DNA of 64,000 nucleotides, from NCBI RefSeq assembly GCF_014698735.1, contig NZ_JACJTQ010000025.1, positions 28,119 through 92,118 on the forward strand, in the 5' to 3' direction. Below are positions 28,106 to 35,914 of the stretch, one piece after another. Under the pieces are notes generated by a model. It searched no databases. It was not told the DNA's origin and saw only the letters and a list, made by a program, of their open reading frames with translations. The number at the start of each line of letters is the position of its first letter. Within the stretch, counting starts at the first letter, position 1. Source of the DNA: Anabaena catenula FACHB-362 (lineage in GTDB: Bacteria; Cyanobacteriota; Cyanobacteriia; Cyanobacteriales; Nostocaceae). The translations under genes and the position numbers were made by a program.

Positions 28106-30835
28106 TTAGATCCCTAAAACTAGTCGATTGCGGTGGATATGCAGGAGGTGAAATTCTGCACTAACCACGATTTCTAGTATAGACAAAATTTGCTCAGGGC
28201 GCAATATTACTCCATCAGGGCGACAGCTGCCCAAATAACGCAAGACGGCTTTTGATTCGGTTGGGGAGTTATCTACCTCTACTAGTTCGATCTCGAACAA
28301 GCGATCGCGCAGATTTATGATTTGGTGTTTTCCTGATTTGGTGATATGTTCTGACAATATCTCGTTTTTAGCTTTGATAGCCGCAATCCAGCCTTGCCAT
28401 TCGGTTGCTGGTACTTCCCCAACTGTAGACACAGTTAGCAAATACTCTGCCGCTTCCATTGTTTGGGTAGCTGCACTAGCTTTTAAATCTATCTCTTCCA
28501 CATTATATATGGGTATGTCTGTGGGCAATTGGCTCACTAGTTGCTCACGAAAACTTTCCACATCCATTGGTTGAGTTAATTCAAAATCGACAATTTCACC
28601 GCTGCTAGTAGCTCCCAATGCTAAGGCACTTGTGAGGGAAATACGGGGATTCGGATGAAATCCACCACTAAAAGAAATTGGTAAACCTGCACGTCGCATT
28701 ACTCTGTCAAATAAGCGCATTAAATCGAGGTGGCTGACCAAAGCCATATCACCCTGTTTCCCAAACCATACTCGCAGGCGTTGTGCTTTGGTGGTGTTGG
28801 GGACAAAGGAGCCAGCAAATGGCGGAATTGCAGGTGGCTCAATCACGATATTATGCCCAAAATCAGTGCCACAGACACCACAATGAGAACAACCTTCAAA
28901 AGAGCAATCGGGAACAATTGCCGCTTCTAGAGCGCGTTGTAAGTCTTCTTGCAGCCACTTTTTATCAATGCCGGTGTCGATATGATCCCAAGGTAAAGGA
29001 GTACCGAGTACCAAGTGAGGAGTGGTGAGTTTTGAATCCTGAGTGAGGATTTTTCCCCCCGCTTCCTGCTCCTTGCTCCCTGCTGCAAACAGATTCCATT
29101 CACCGTTTTCGACTAAGCGATATTTCCAGTCTAGTCCAGCTTCAGCGTAGGCGTAGCCCATCGAAGATATCGCATTTCCCCAAGCTGTAAAAGCCTGTTC
29201 TACATTGTCATACCAGGAATCCATGCCTGCACCCAATTCCCAAGCACGGCGCAATACTTTACCTAAAGAGCGATCGCCCCGACCTATAAAGTCTTCCATT
29301 GCCGAAAGGCGAATATCAGTAAAATTCACCTTTGTATTCCGTATTCTCCTGAATTCTTGCCGCAGTAAGTTTTGCTTGCGCTTAAACTCTGAGGTAGAAA
29401 CTGAGTGCCATTGAAAAGGGGTATGTGGCTTGGGCGTAAAATTAGAAATCGTCAAATTAAAGTTGAGTGATCTTCTGCCTTTAGCCCAACATTCTCGCTG
29501 TAACCAGCTTACCGTCTCCGCAATCCCTAAAACATCATCATCAGTCTCTCCGGGCAAACCGATCATGAAATACAGCTTAATTTTATCCCAGCCTTGCTCC
29601 CAAGCTGTTTTTACTCCCCGCAATAATTCTTCATTTGTCAAACCCTTATTGACAATATCCCGCATCCGCTGGGTTCCCGCTTCTGGAGCAAAAGTCAAAC
29701 TTCCTTGGCGTGTTCCTCCCAGGATATTAGCAATATTCTCATCAAATCTGTCTACTCTCTGACTGGGTAAGGTTAGAGAAATATTCTCATTTTTTAGCCT
29801 ATTTTTGATTTCCATCCCCACTGCTGGGAGGGCTAAATAATCAGAACAACTCAGAGATAACAATGAGAATTCATTGTAACCTGTCGCCCGCATTCCCGCT
29901 TCAATCGCTTCTACTACCTTTTCTGGTTCTACATCCCGTGCTGGACGAGTCAACATTCCTGGTTGACAGAAGCGACAGCCACGAGTGCAACCGCGACGAA
30001 TTTCGATTGTCAAGCGATCGTGTACTGTCTCAACATAGGGAACTAAGCCGATAGAATAGGCAGGAATAGGAGTTGCTACTCTGCGGAGAATGCGTTTTGG
30101 TACATCTGGACGCAAGGGATATACTGCACCTCCTTCTCCCATTTCATAAAACTGAGGGACATAAACACCAGGAATCTGTGCCAAGTCTAGCAACAGTTCT
30201 TCCCGACTTAAGAGAGCTTTTTTCCCTTCTTCTAATACCAAACCAATTTCTGGTAAAAGTTCTTCCCCATCTCCTAAAACAATAAAGTCGAAGAAGTCGG
30301 CATAGGGTTCAGGGTTAGATGTTGCCGTTTGTCCCCCAGCAAAAATCAAGGGAAATGAGAATTGGTGATTCTCCCCTGCTCCCCTTCGACTTCGCTCAGG
30401 GCAAGCCTGCTCCCTGCCTCCTGCCTCCTGCCTCTCTCTCCAAGTCAGGGGAATTCCTGCCAAATCCAACATTTCCAGGATGTTGGTTGCACCTAATTCA
30501 TAACTGAGACTAAAACCTAAAATATCGAATTCTGTGAGCCAGCGTTTAGACTCTACCGCAAACAAGGGGGTCTGGGTGGTGCGGAGTTTTGCTGCTAAAT
30601 CTGTCCCTGGGAGGTAAGCGCGATCGCACAACTGATTTGGCTGGGCATTCAAAATGTTATAAAGAATGATATGCCCCAAATTAGATGCACCTACTTCATA
30701 TACTTCTGGATAGGTTAACACCCAGCGTATAGTTGCCGTATTCCAAGGCTTGTGTACTGCTAAACGCTCATTACCCAGGTAACGAGCGGGTTTTAAAATA
30801 TCCGATGTTATTAATTGTTCGACTAAAACAGCCAC
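28106..30835 (-). CDS. Two-part radical SAM protein (TIGR03960-like plus TIGR03936/DUF2344-like)
   Basis: A 909-residue protein. Residues 1-270 are a cobalamin-binding-like domain. A radical SAM core has the cluster motif CTRGCRFCQPG (CxxxCxxC, around residue 285). A cysteine-rich linker (CSFEGCSHCGVCGTDFGH) follows, then a C-terminal DUF2344 domain (QRLRVWFGKQGDMALVSHLD, then GFHPNPRISLTSALALG). This N/C combination sits beside rne in many bacteria; its reaction is not settled, and tRNA or RNA modification has been suggested. Two repeat-derived stretches interrupt it in frame: residues about 136-158 (REQACPERSRRGAGEN) and about 582-605 (AAGSKEQEAGGK and onward). It precedes rne by 569 bases. 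Confidence 0.85.
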   Translation of the reverse strand: MAVLVEQLITSDILKPARYLGNERLAVHKPWNTATIRWVLTYPEVYEVGASNLGHIILYNILNAQPNQLCDRAYLPGTDLAAKLRTTQTPLFAVESKRWLTEFDILGFSLSYELGATNILEMLDLAGIPLTWRERQEAGGREQACPERSRRGAGENHQFSFPLIFAGGQTATSNPEPYADFFDFIVLGDGEELLPEIGLVLEEGKKALLSREELLLDLAQIPGVYVPQFYEMGEGGAVYPLRPDVPKRILRRVATPIPAYSIGLVPYVETVHDRLTIEIRRGCTRGCRFCQPGMLTRPARDVEPEKVVEAIEAGMRATGYNEFSLLSLSCSDYLALPAVGMEIKNRLKNENISLTLPSQRVDRFDENIANILGGTRQGSLTFAPEAGTQRMRDIVNKGLTNEELLRGVKTAWEQGWDKIKLYFMIGLPGETDDDVLGIAETVSWLQRECWAKGRRSLNFNLTISNFTPKPHTPFQWHSVSTSEFKRKQNLLRQEFRRIRNTKVNFTDIRLSAMEDFIGRGDRSLGKVLRRAWELGAGMDSWYDNVEQAFTAWGNAISSMGYAYAEAGLDWKYRLVENGEWNLFAAGSKEQEAGGKILTQDSKLTTPHLVLGTPLPWDHIDTGIDKKWLQEDLQRALEAAIVPDCSFEGCSHCGVCGTDFGHNIVIEPPAIPPFAGSFVPNTTKAQRLRVWFGKQGDMALVSHLDLMRLFDRVMRRAGLPISFSGGFHPNPRISLTSALALGATSSGEIVDFELTQPMDVESFREQLVSQLPTDIPIYNVEEIDLKASAATQTMEAAEYLLTVSTVGEVPATEWQGWIAAIKAKNEILSEHITKSGKHQIINLRDRLFEIELVEVDNSPTESKAVLRYLGSCRPDGVILRPEQILSILEIVVSAEFHLLHIHRNRLVLGI

Positions 30836-31266
30836 CGATGCTCTCTTTTAGCTACCTTAAATTACAGCTAACCAGACCTAACTTAGCATTGATTTATGTC
30901 TTTCAACCGCATTCATCGTTTTAAACTACAACTGTTTTACAAAAATTTACTTCTCATCTGAAATTTAGGCTCATACAGTATGGCAGTTCGCTTTGATTTT
31001 GGATGGCTTGCGTGGCGTAGCCACACTTAGTTGGGTAGGCAGAAGAGAATAGGAAATAGGGAACCAGGAAAGCAGCTTCTTCGCGTTGTACTGAGTTTTT
31101 AAGCGTCCGGTGCAGTTCATTTTGGCTCTAGCTTGGGTGGCGTAAACCATACTCTCCCGTAAGGGATACACAAAAATCAAATAAAATCAAAGTTGTAAAT
31201 GATGCCAAAGCCAATATTAGAAGCTTTTTTTACTTTCAGACCTTGAGTTGTCAAATCTGAATCAGC
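30836..31266. other. Gene-free spacer with repeat-like sequence
   Basis: The section 30995-31170 contains GGCTTGCGTGGCGTAGCCAC (a palindromic dispersed repeat, 31004-31023) and AG-rich low complexity. A 69-codon open frame on the minus strand (30971-31180) is made of this repeat and resembles repeat-derived spurious frames, so it is not called. Confidence 0.5.
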
Positions 31267-31590
31267 TTAAAATATCTCAAAAACCCGATCAAGTTGGGTT
31301 AATTCAAAAATTATTCTGATAGTCGGGGACACAGCACTTAATCGAAAAGTCCGTCCTAAACTATCTGCTAACTTGAGTGCAGACACCAAAGCCATTAAGC
31401 CTGCACTGTCTATGGCTTCTACTGAGCCTAAATCCACAAGTACAATTGTACTTATATCTTCTTGTACCAAAGCAGATGTCATCTCTTGTTCAAATTCCCA
31501 GGCGTTGGTGGCATTTAAACAGCCTTGGGGACGAATAACTGTAAGTTTTGGCTGGTTGAGAGTTTTCAGCATAGTCACATCCTGATTCAA
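31267..31590 (-). CDS. STAS-domain protein (anti-sigma factor antagonist type)
   Basis: A 107-residue single STAS domain. The signature VDLGSVEAIDSAGLMALVSA contains Ser62 at the position phosphorylated in SpoIIAA-type antagonists (D-S-A-G). The true start may be Met7, giving 101 residues. By family it would take part in partner switching with an RsbW-type kinase or a related output. No kinase, phosphatase or sigma factor gene is adjacent, so the partner must be elsewhere. Confidence 0.85.
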   Translation of the reverse strand: MNQDVTMLKTLNQPKLTVIRPQGCLNATNAWEFEQEMTSALVQEDISTIVLVDLGSVEAIDSAGLMALVSALKLADSLGRTFRLSAVSPTIRIIFELTQLDRVFEIF

Positions 31591-32019
31591 GCGTGTGAAC
31601 CGCAGAGCGTAGTTTACTTGAACATAAACTGTTTTTCCCGGATTGACTATACGTCTTCAGTTTCTTTGCTGAATCTTTATTACTTTAGTGCTTCTGTTTA
31701 AAGATTGTCATAATTACACTATAAAATGTATTTTTATATACATTTTTTTTGTGCGAGTTAAAAAACAATCAACATAGATAGCCCAAATGCAGATTAATTT
31801 TATGTAGATATAGTGATAAACTCTCCCAATATATGTAAATCAAGAGGATTTGAGCAAAAGTATATGTAGATGTCAACCCTAATTGTTACTTTTTCCAATG
31901 GCAAGAAACAGGGTTAGCAACAAAGTGTGTGTCTAAAATTCAATGGTGATATAGATCACCATACATCATGCATCCAGATCACTTTTTATACTGAAGTTTA
32001 TCTTGGATAATGAGTAACA
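31591..32019. other. Divergent spacer, no gene seen
   Basis: 429 AT-rich bases between the STAS gene (minus) and the small conserved gene at 32020 (plus), presumably holding both promoters. I found no repeat, hairpin or consensus promoter worth calling. Confidence 0.4.
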
Positions 32020-32238
32020 ATGACAGTTGGTTTATTCCCTATGAACACTCGATACGCAATTCGTCAACTGGTGGAAAAAGCGTTACACATCAAAAAACTA
32101 ACTCCAGAAATAGAAAACGAAATCAACTCAGAACTGACGCAACTGGGTTACATATCCGATGTTGACTACGAAGCCCTAGAATTACTAATGGCAGAGATGG
32201 ATGCTGGTCGAGTTAAGCTAGTCCCTACCTGGGGATAA
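32020..32238 (+). CDS. Small conserved cyanobacterial protein, function unknown
   Basis: A 72-residue soluble, acidic, helical protein: MNTRYAIRQLVEKALHIKKL, then TPEIENEINSELTQLGYISD and DYEALELLMAEMDAGRVKLV. An internal ATG at 32041 would give 65 residues and is an equally possible start. The clean helical pattern and codon use support a real gene. I do not recognise a domain. It is convergent with the next gene, 15 bases away. Confidence 0.65.
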   Translation: MTVGLFPMNTRYAIRQLVEKALHIKKLTPEIENEINSELTQLGYISDVDYEALELLMAEMDAGRVKLVPTWG

Positions 32239-32253
32239 TCATCATTCATAACT

Positions 32254-32610
32254 TCACAATTGTTTGCCCTCTGGGAATGATGGCCAAAATTGGTGAATAA
32301 ACTGATTGAGATGATCCTGAGCAACTGGGTCTATATCAGCTTTTGGTTGTTTGGGTGAAAGTTGGCTTAATAGGCTAATGACTTCTGTATCCATAGCCGG
32401 TCGAAATAAATTTACAGGCCAAAACAGGTCGGGCGCATCTCTCAAATCGTTGATTAGCGGTGGTTCGTAGGTGAAGTTAGCCAACAATAAAGGACGAACC
32501 CAGCACAAGTCACGAGAAATCACAACTTGAACGACTTCTGCGTAAAGATTTCTGTCACCATAATCCAAAGATACAATTTGTCCCGGTTGAAATTTGGGGC
32601 TAATATCCAT
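32254..32610 (-). CDS. Conserved cyanobacterial protein, function unknown
   Basis: A protein of 118 residues when started at the ATG complementary to 32608-32610 (MDISPKFQPGQIVSLDYGDR). An in-frame start eight codons upstream also exists. The N-terminal half looks like a small SH3-like beta barrel (GQIVSLDYGDRNLYAEVVQV, then CWVRPLLL). It is followed by DAPDLFWPVNLFRPAMDTEV and a helical C-terminus. No catalytic motif is visible. Function is not assigned. Confidence 0.6.
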   Translation of the reverse strand: MDISPKFQPGQIVSLDYGDRNLYAEVVQVVISRDLCWVRPLLLANFTYEPPLINDLRDAPDLFWPVNLFRPAMDTEVISLLSQLSPKQPKADIDPVAQDHLNQFIHQFWPSFPEGKQL

Positions 32611-32885
32611 AATCAGGGAGCGGCAGTGAGGCAAAATTGTGTTGCAGCTTTCTTAATTTTAGAAGTCGGAAGGTAGTATTTTTGATAGATTTTTATGTAC
32701 TACTAATGTAGTATGATGTGTGCGCTGAGGATTTCTTAGTTCTCACAACAAACAATATCCTGACAGCAAAAATTTTTCTGCCTGGAATTAAAACAGAAAT
32801 GTTGTAAAATTAAGTAAACAACTGTTAAGCAAATGCTGGACAGAAACCGTATTGTCGTAAATCAAGTATAAAAGAGCAAAGAGTA

Positions 32886-33167
32886 GTGTCAGTCGAAACC
32901 ATTGAGAAGCGTTCCACATCCCGCAAGCTCGCGCCTCAGTATCGCGTTTTGCTCCATAACGACGACTACAACTCTATGGAGTATGTGGTTCAGGTATTAA
33001 TGACTACTGTGCCGAGCATTACCCAGCCTCAAGCTGTGAGCATCATGATGGAAGCCCATCAAAACGGGTTAGCCTTAGTAATTACCTGCGCTTTGGAACC
33101 CGCTGAGTTTTATTGCGAAACACTGAAAAGTCATGGTTTGAGTAGCACCATTGAACCTGACGAATAG
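32886..33167 (+). CDS. clpS: ATP-dependent Clp protease adaptor ClpS
   Basis: A 93-residue N-recognin that hands N-degron substrates to ClpA/ClpC-ClpP. The family core is present: YRVLLHNDDYNSMEYVVQVL, in which the NDD-Y stretch forms the N-degron pocket, followed by EAHQNGLALVITCALEPAEF. The start is GTG. The N-terminal 18 residues (TIEKRSTSRKLAPQ) are flexible as expected. A TCATTAG heptamer array follows, then a CPBP protease gene about 80 bases downstream. Confidence 0.95.
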   Translation: MSVETIEKRSTSRKLAPQYRVLLHNDDYNSMEYVVQVLMTTVPSITQPQAVSIMMEAHQNGLALVITCALEPAEFYCETLKSHGLSSTIEPDE

Positions 33168-33170
33168 TCA

Positions 33171-33231
33171 TTAGTCATTTTAGTCATTAGTCATTAGTCA
33201 TTAGGATAAATACATATACTGGACTAATGAT
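33171..33231. repeat. TCATTAG heptamer array with complementary arm
   Basis: Four or five copies of GTCATTA lie at 33167-33203, and the inverse GACTAATGATTA follows at 33220-33231. The array can fold into a hairpin after clpS, as at 21251-21293. Confidence 0.65.
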
Positions 33232-33247
33232 TATTGATGTACTTATT

Positions 33248-34081
33248 ATGAAAATCAACTTAGCCAAACTCGCCCAACGCCCCGTCCTTGTGAGGGTGGG
33301 TTGCTTTGTTTTGATTTTACTGCTTTTATGGTTGCCCTTAGCTGTACCAATTTACCGATTAGTGCCTGATACTAATTTAGCAAGTATCTTGACAATCGTG
33401 GCGCTGTATGTAGAGTTTATTTTTTTGCTCACGCTATGGGGAAAACAAGTCTATCAGCGATCGCAAACATTCAGCTATTATGGATTAGAATTTACACGCT
33501 TAAATGGCGTATATGCATTGCGTGGGTTAGCTATTGGACTGCTGAGTGTTTTAGTTTTATTTAGTTTACAAGGTTTGCTAGGTTGGTTAGTATGGCAACA
33601 ACCGAAAGTTTTTCTGCTAAAAATAGTTTTAGAAGGGTTGTTAGTAAGTTTAGGTGTTGGATTTGCGGAAGAATTGTTATTTCGGGGCTGGTTACTAGAT
33701 GAGTTACAGGGAGATTATAAACCAGCCATAGCAATGTGGATAAATTCTACTTTATTTGCTATTGCCCATTTTATTAAACCTCTAGAGGCAATTATTCATA
33801 CATTGCCACAATTTCCGGCTTTGGTATTGTTAGGTTTAACGCAAGTATGGGGAAAAGATTCTTGTAGAGGACGTTTGGGTTTACCAATTGGTTTACATGG
33901 TGGTTTAGTTTGGGGTTATTACATTATTAATGTGGGAGAATTAACGAAATATTCGGGAGTAGTTCCTGACTGGGTGACAGGTGTGAATAATAATCCTTTA
34001 CAAGGAGTAATGGGAGTGTTGTTTATGGGTGGACTGTCTTGGTGGATGCGAAGCAGAAGTACTAAATTTAATTATGATTAA
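33248..34081 (+). CDS. CPBP family intramembrane metalloprotease
   Basis: A 277-residue protein with about seven or eight membrane helices. The three CPBP/Abi motifs are intact: EELLFRGWLLDEL (EExxxR), FAIAHF (FxxxH) and GLHGGLVWG (HxxxW), which together bind the catalytic metal. I start at the ATG at 33248 (MKINLAKLAQRP). An ATG seven codons earlier lies in heptamer-like sequence and gives an unlikely N-terminus. The family includes CAAX-type proteases and bacteriocin-maturation proteins; the substrate is unknown. The stop overlaps the next gene's start by eight bases (ATGATTAA), so the two are translationally coupled. Confidence 0.85.
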   Translation: MKINLAKLAQRPVLVRVGCFVLILLLLWLPLAVPIYRLVPDTNLASILTIVALYVEFIFLLTLWGKQVYQRSQTFSYYGLEFTRLNGVYALRGLAIGLLSVLVLFSLQGLLGWLVWQQPKVFLLKIVLEGLLVSLGVGFAEELLFRGWLLDELQGDYKPAIAMWINSTLFAIAHFIKPLEAIIHTLPQFPALVLLGLTQVWGKDSCRGRLGLPIGLHGGLVWGYYIINVGELTKYSGVVPDWVTGVNNNPLQGVMGVLFMGGLSWWMRSRSTKFNYD

Positions 34082-34367
34082 ATATTTTGTGATTTTACTG
34101 TTATTAATATGTTCTTTTTCTTTAGCATCTCCAGTCTCAGCTAATACTTGCCGTAATTATGATGGGCAGGAAATTTGCATTTTGAGTATCAAACGCAGTG
34201 CCAAAAAATATTGGGAATATAGGGCGGCTGTAAGTGTAGATGGTGTCAAAACACCTGTGGAAATTTATAATTGTCGTGCTAAGTTTAAGGTGAATAAAGA
34301 TGGGAGTTTAGCTCAATTTACACAAAATAGTCCTGGCGAGATGATTTGTAGTTTTTTTAAGAAGTAA
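34074..34367 (+). CDS. Small secreted protein, function unknown
   Basis: A 97-residue protein starting at the ATG at 34074, inside the stop region of the CPBP protease gene. It has a clear signal peptide (MIKYFVILLLLICSFSLASP, cleavage near VSA-NT) and a mature domain of about 75 residues. The four cysteines (TCRNYDG, EICILS, NCRAK, MICSFF) could form two disulfides. Coupling to a membrane protease suggests a substrate or partner relationship, but this is inference only. I recognise no family. Confidence 0.7.
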   Translation: MIKYFVILLLLICSFSLASPVSANTCRNYDGQEICILSIKRSAKKYWEYRAAVSVDGVKTPVEIYNCRAKFKVNKDGSLAQFTQNSPGEMICSFFKK

Positions 34368-34570
34368 TTATCATGTCTAGCCATAGCATTTCTCCCACGG
34401 TAATCTTTGAGTAGATTATAGTTAGCATTGAGGAAGATAGAAATTCGTGACTGAAAGCATTGATCATGAGCGCTTGTTTAAAGAATTACTCGTGACGTTT
34501 TTTATTGAGTTTATAGAACTTTTTTTCCAGAAGTCATCAATTATATAGTTCTACATTAGTAATCAAGCAT

Positions 34571-34780
34571 CCTTTTCTTACACCTGAGAAAGTTTGTATC
34601 GACCTGTTAATGCCACTGCACAAACAAAATCCCAGCAAAGGTTACGACGCATTAGCTCTAAATATTAGCGAACGTTCCCATGCTAGAGGTTTGGTTGAAC
34701 TGTTAACAAAAGCCAATATTGAAAATAAGCCTACCTCTGAAAACTGGCTAGAAGAACTCATTGGCTCAATCTCTGATTAA
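34571..34780 (+). pseudogene. Remnant of a TPR-CHAT protein
   Basis: The frame from about 34571 to the TAA at 34778-34780 reads SFLTPEKVCIDLLMPLHKQN, then PSKGYDALALNISERSHARG and LVELLTKANI. This is the linker seen between the TPR array and the CHAT protease domain of cyanobacterial TPR-CHAT proteins, where LHKQNPxxGYDALAL-ASERARARSLLELL is typical. No start, no TPR part and no catalytic His/Cys part remain in this window. It is therefore a broken leftover, not a functional gene. Confidence 0.65.
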
Positions 34781-34980
34781 GCAGCCTTTCTGGTAGAGCT
34801 AGAATATGGGCGTGTCTTTCGTCAGGCTGACAAGCCTAATGATGAGGCTGTCGCATAATTGTGAAATAGTTGCTCGACACAATTCAGCAAAGTTTCAGGT
34901 TTAGTGACAGAGGATTGGACGATGTAGAGTAGGTAGTTAATAGTTTGGAGTTTTTTAAAAGTAGTTCTGATCAAACTTTT

Positions 34981-35085
34981 CTATTTATTCGGTATCGCCA
35001 AAATACGCCAAACAATAAATACTGTAATTCCTAAATAGACGAATACAGTTAGCCATTCTTGCCAACGACTAAATACATCATTCAT
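34981..35085 (-). CDS. Possible 34-residue single-span membrane protein
   Basis: The frame starts at the ATG complementary to 35083-35085 and ends at the TAG at 34981-34983. It translates to MNDVFSRWQEWLTVFVYLGI followed by TVFIVWRILAIPNK. This is a short amphipathic N-terminus, one membrane helix of about 19 residues and a positive end. GGGAAGG lies about four bases before the start. The organisation resembles small subunits of photosynthetic or respiratory complexes, but it matches none that I can name. The surroundings are degenerate, so it could be chance. Confidence 0.4.
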   Translation of the reverse strand: MNDVFSRWQEWLTVFVYLGITVFIVWRILAIPNK

Positions 35086-35164
35086 ACTCCCTTCCCAGTG
35101 TAAAATTACTTATCTTCTTCTTCTTTCTTCCTTTGCTTCGCAACGCTAACGCGTCCTTCGCGTC

Positions 35165-35224
35165 CTATCCCTACGGGACACTTCGTGAACGCGTCTATCC
35201 CTACGGGACACTGCGTGAACGCGG
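35165..35224. repeat. Two tandem copies of a 30-bp unit
   Basis: Unit CTATCCCTACGGGACACTTC plus GTGAACGCGT occurs at 35165-35194 and 35195-35224 with two differences. It is preceded by GCTTCGCAACGCTAACGCG (from 35134), which also occurs at about 50036-50054. Both contain the short palindromic words of the dispersed repeat family. Confidence 0.75.
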
Positions 35225-35275
35225 TTCATTTAATCCATATTCTTTTGGTAGAAAGTCCCTAAGCAAAAATCAGAA

Positions 35276-35914
35276 TTAAGAAACTACCTCCAGCATTGTA
35301 CCCACCAAACAAGCCCGATCTAAATTAACTCCTCGCAAATTAGCAGATTCTAACTCTGCACAAAGTAAATTCGCCCCTGTCAAATTCGCCCCAGCCAAGT
35401 TCGCACCTCGCAAGTCGGCTTCCTCAAGGTTGGCTTCACTTAATAATGCCCCTTGTAAATCAGCACGACTCAAGTCTGCACCTTTGAGATTTGCCCCTGT
35501 CAGGTTAACACCCCGTAGGTCAGCGCCTCGCAAATCAACGCCTTGCAAGTTAACACTCATCAAATTAGCACCACTTAAAAAAGCACCTGCTAAAGATGCG
35601 TCGCTGAGTGTAGCGCCCATTAAATTAGCACCACGCAAATTACTACCTCGCAAGTCAGCACTAGTTAAGTCTGCTTGCATCAAATTTGCTCCCATGAGGT
35701 TAGCCCGCAAGTCAGTTTCTTGCAGGTTTGCTCCCATTAAGTTAGCACCTTCTAAATGCCCACCTTCAAGTTTAGAACCAGCGAAGTTAGTCCCCACCAA
35801 GATAGCACCGGCTAAGTTGATGCGGTTTAAATCTAGTTGGGATAGTTCCTCATCTTCTAAGTCTGCCCCTGGGAGTTGTTTGATTTTGCCTAATCTAATA
35901 GCTTCAATGTTCAT
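35276..35914 (-). CDS. Pentapeptide repeat protein
   Basis: A 212-residue protein. After about 35 N-terminal residues it is an almost unbroken series of A(D/N)LXX pentapeptides from about residue 32 to 205 (for example GANLMGANLQ, ADLRGSNLRGANL). It is predicted to fold as a right-handed quadrilateral beta helix. Such proteins are abundant in cyanobacteria, cytosolic or thylakoid-associated, with mostly unknown roles. The start codon overlaps the stop of the upstream DICT-domain gene by four bases (ATGA), so the pair is translationally coupled. The opposite-strand open frame is a shadow of the repeat. Confidence 0.92.
   Translation of the reverse strand: MNIEAIRLGKIKQLPGADLEDEELSQLDLNRINLAGAILVGTNFAGSKLEGGHLEGANLMGANLQETDLRANLMGANLMQADLTSADLRGSNLRGANLMGATLSDASLAGAFLSGANLMSVNLQGVDLRGADLRGVNLTGANLKGADLSRADLQGALLSEANLEEADLRGANLAGANLTGANLLCAELESANLRGVNLDRACLVGTMLEVVS

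Larger units (their letters stand above)
34368..35275. other. Degenerate region with a CHAT remnant, a micro-ORF and repeats
   Basis: Within these 908 bases I can support a CHAT-protein remnant (34571-34780), a possible 34-codon membrane protein on the minus strand (34981-35085) and a 30-bp tandem repeat (35165-35224). The text between 34780 and 34860 (VELEYGRVFRQADKPNDEAV in one frame) may be a further decayed fragment. Confidence 0.5.

Noticed and set aside
30971..31180. 69-codon minus-strand frame
   Set aside because: It is made of dispersed repeat sequence (GGCTTGCGTGGCGTAGCCAC and AG-rich tracts). Similar frames arise at many repeat copies, so it is not a gene.
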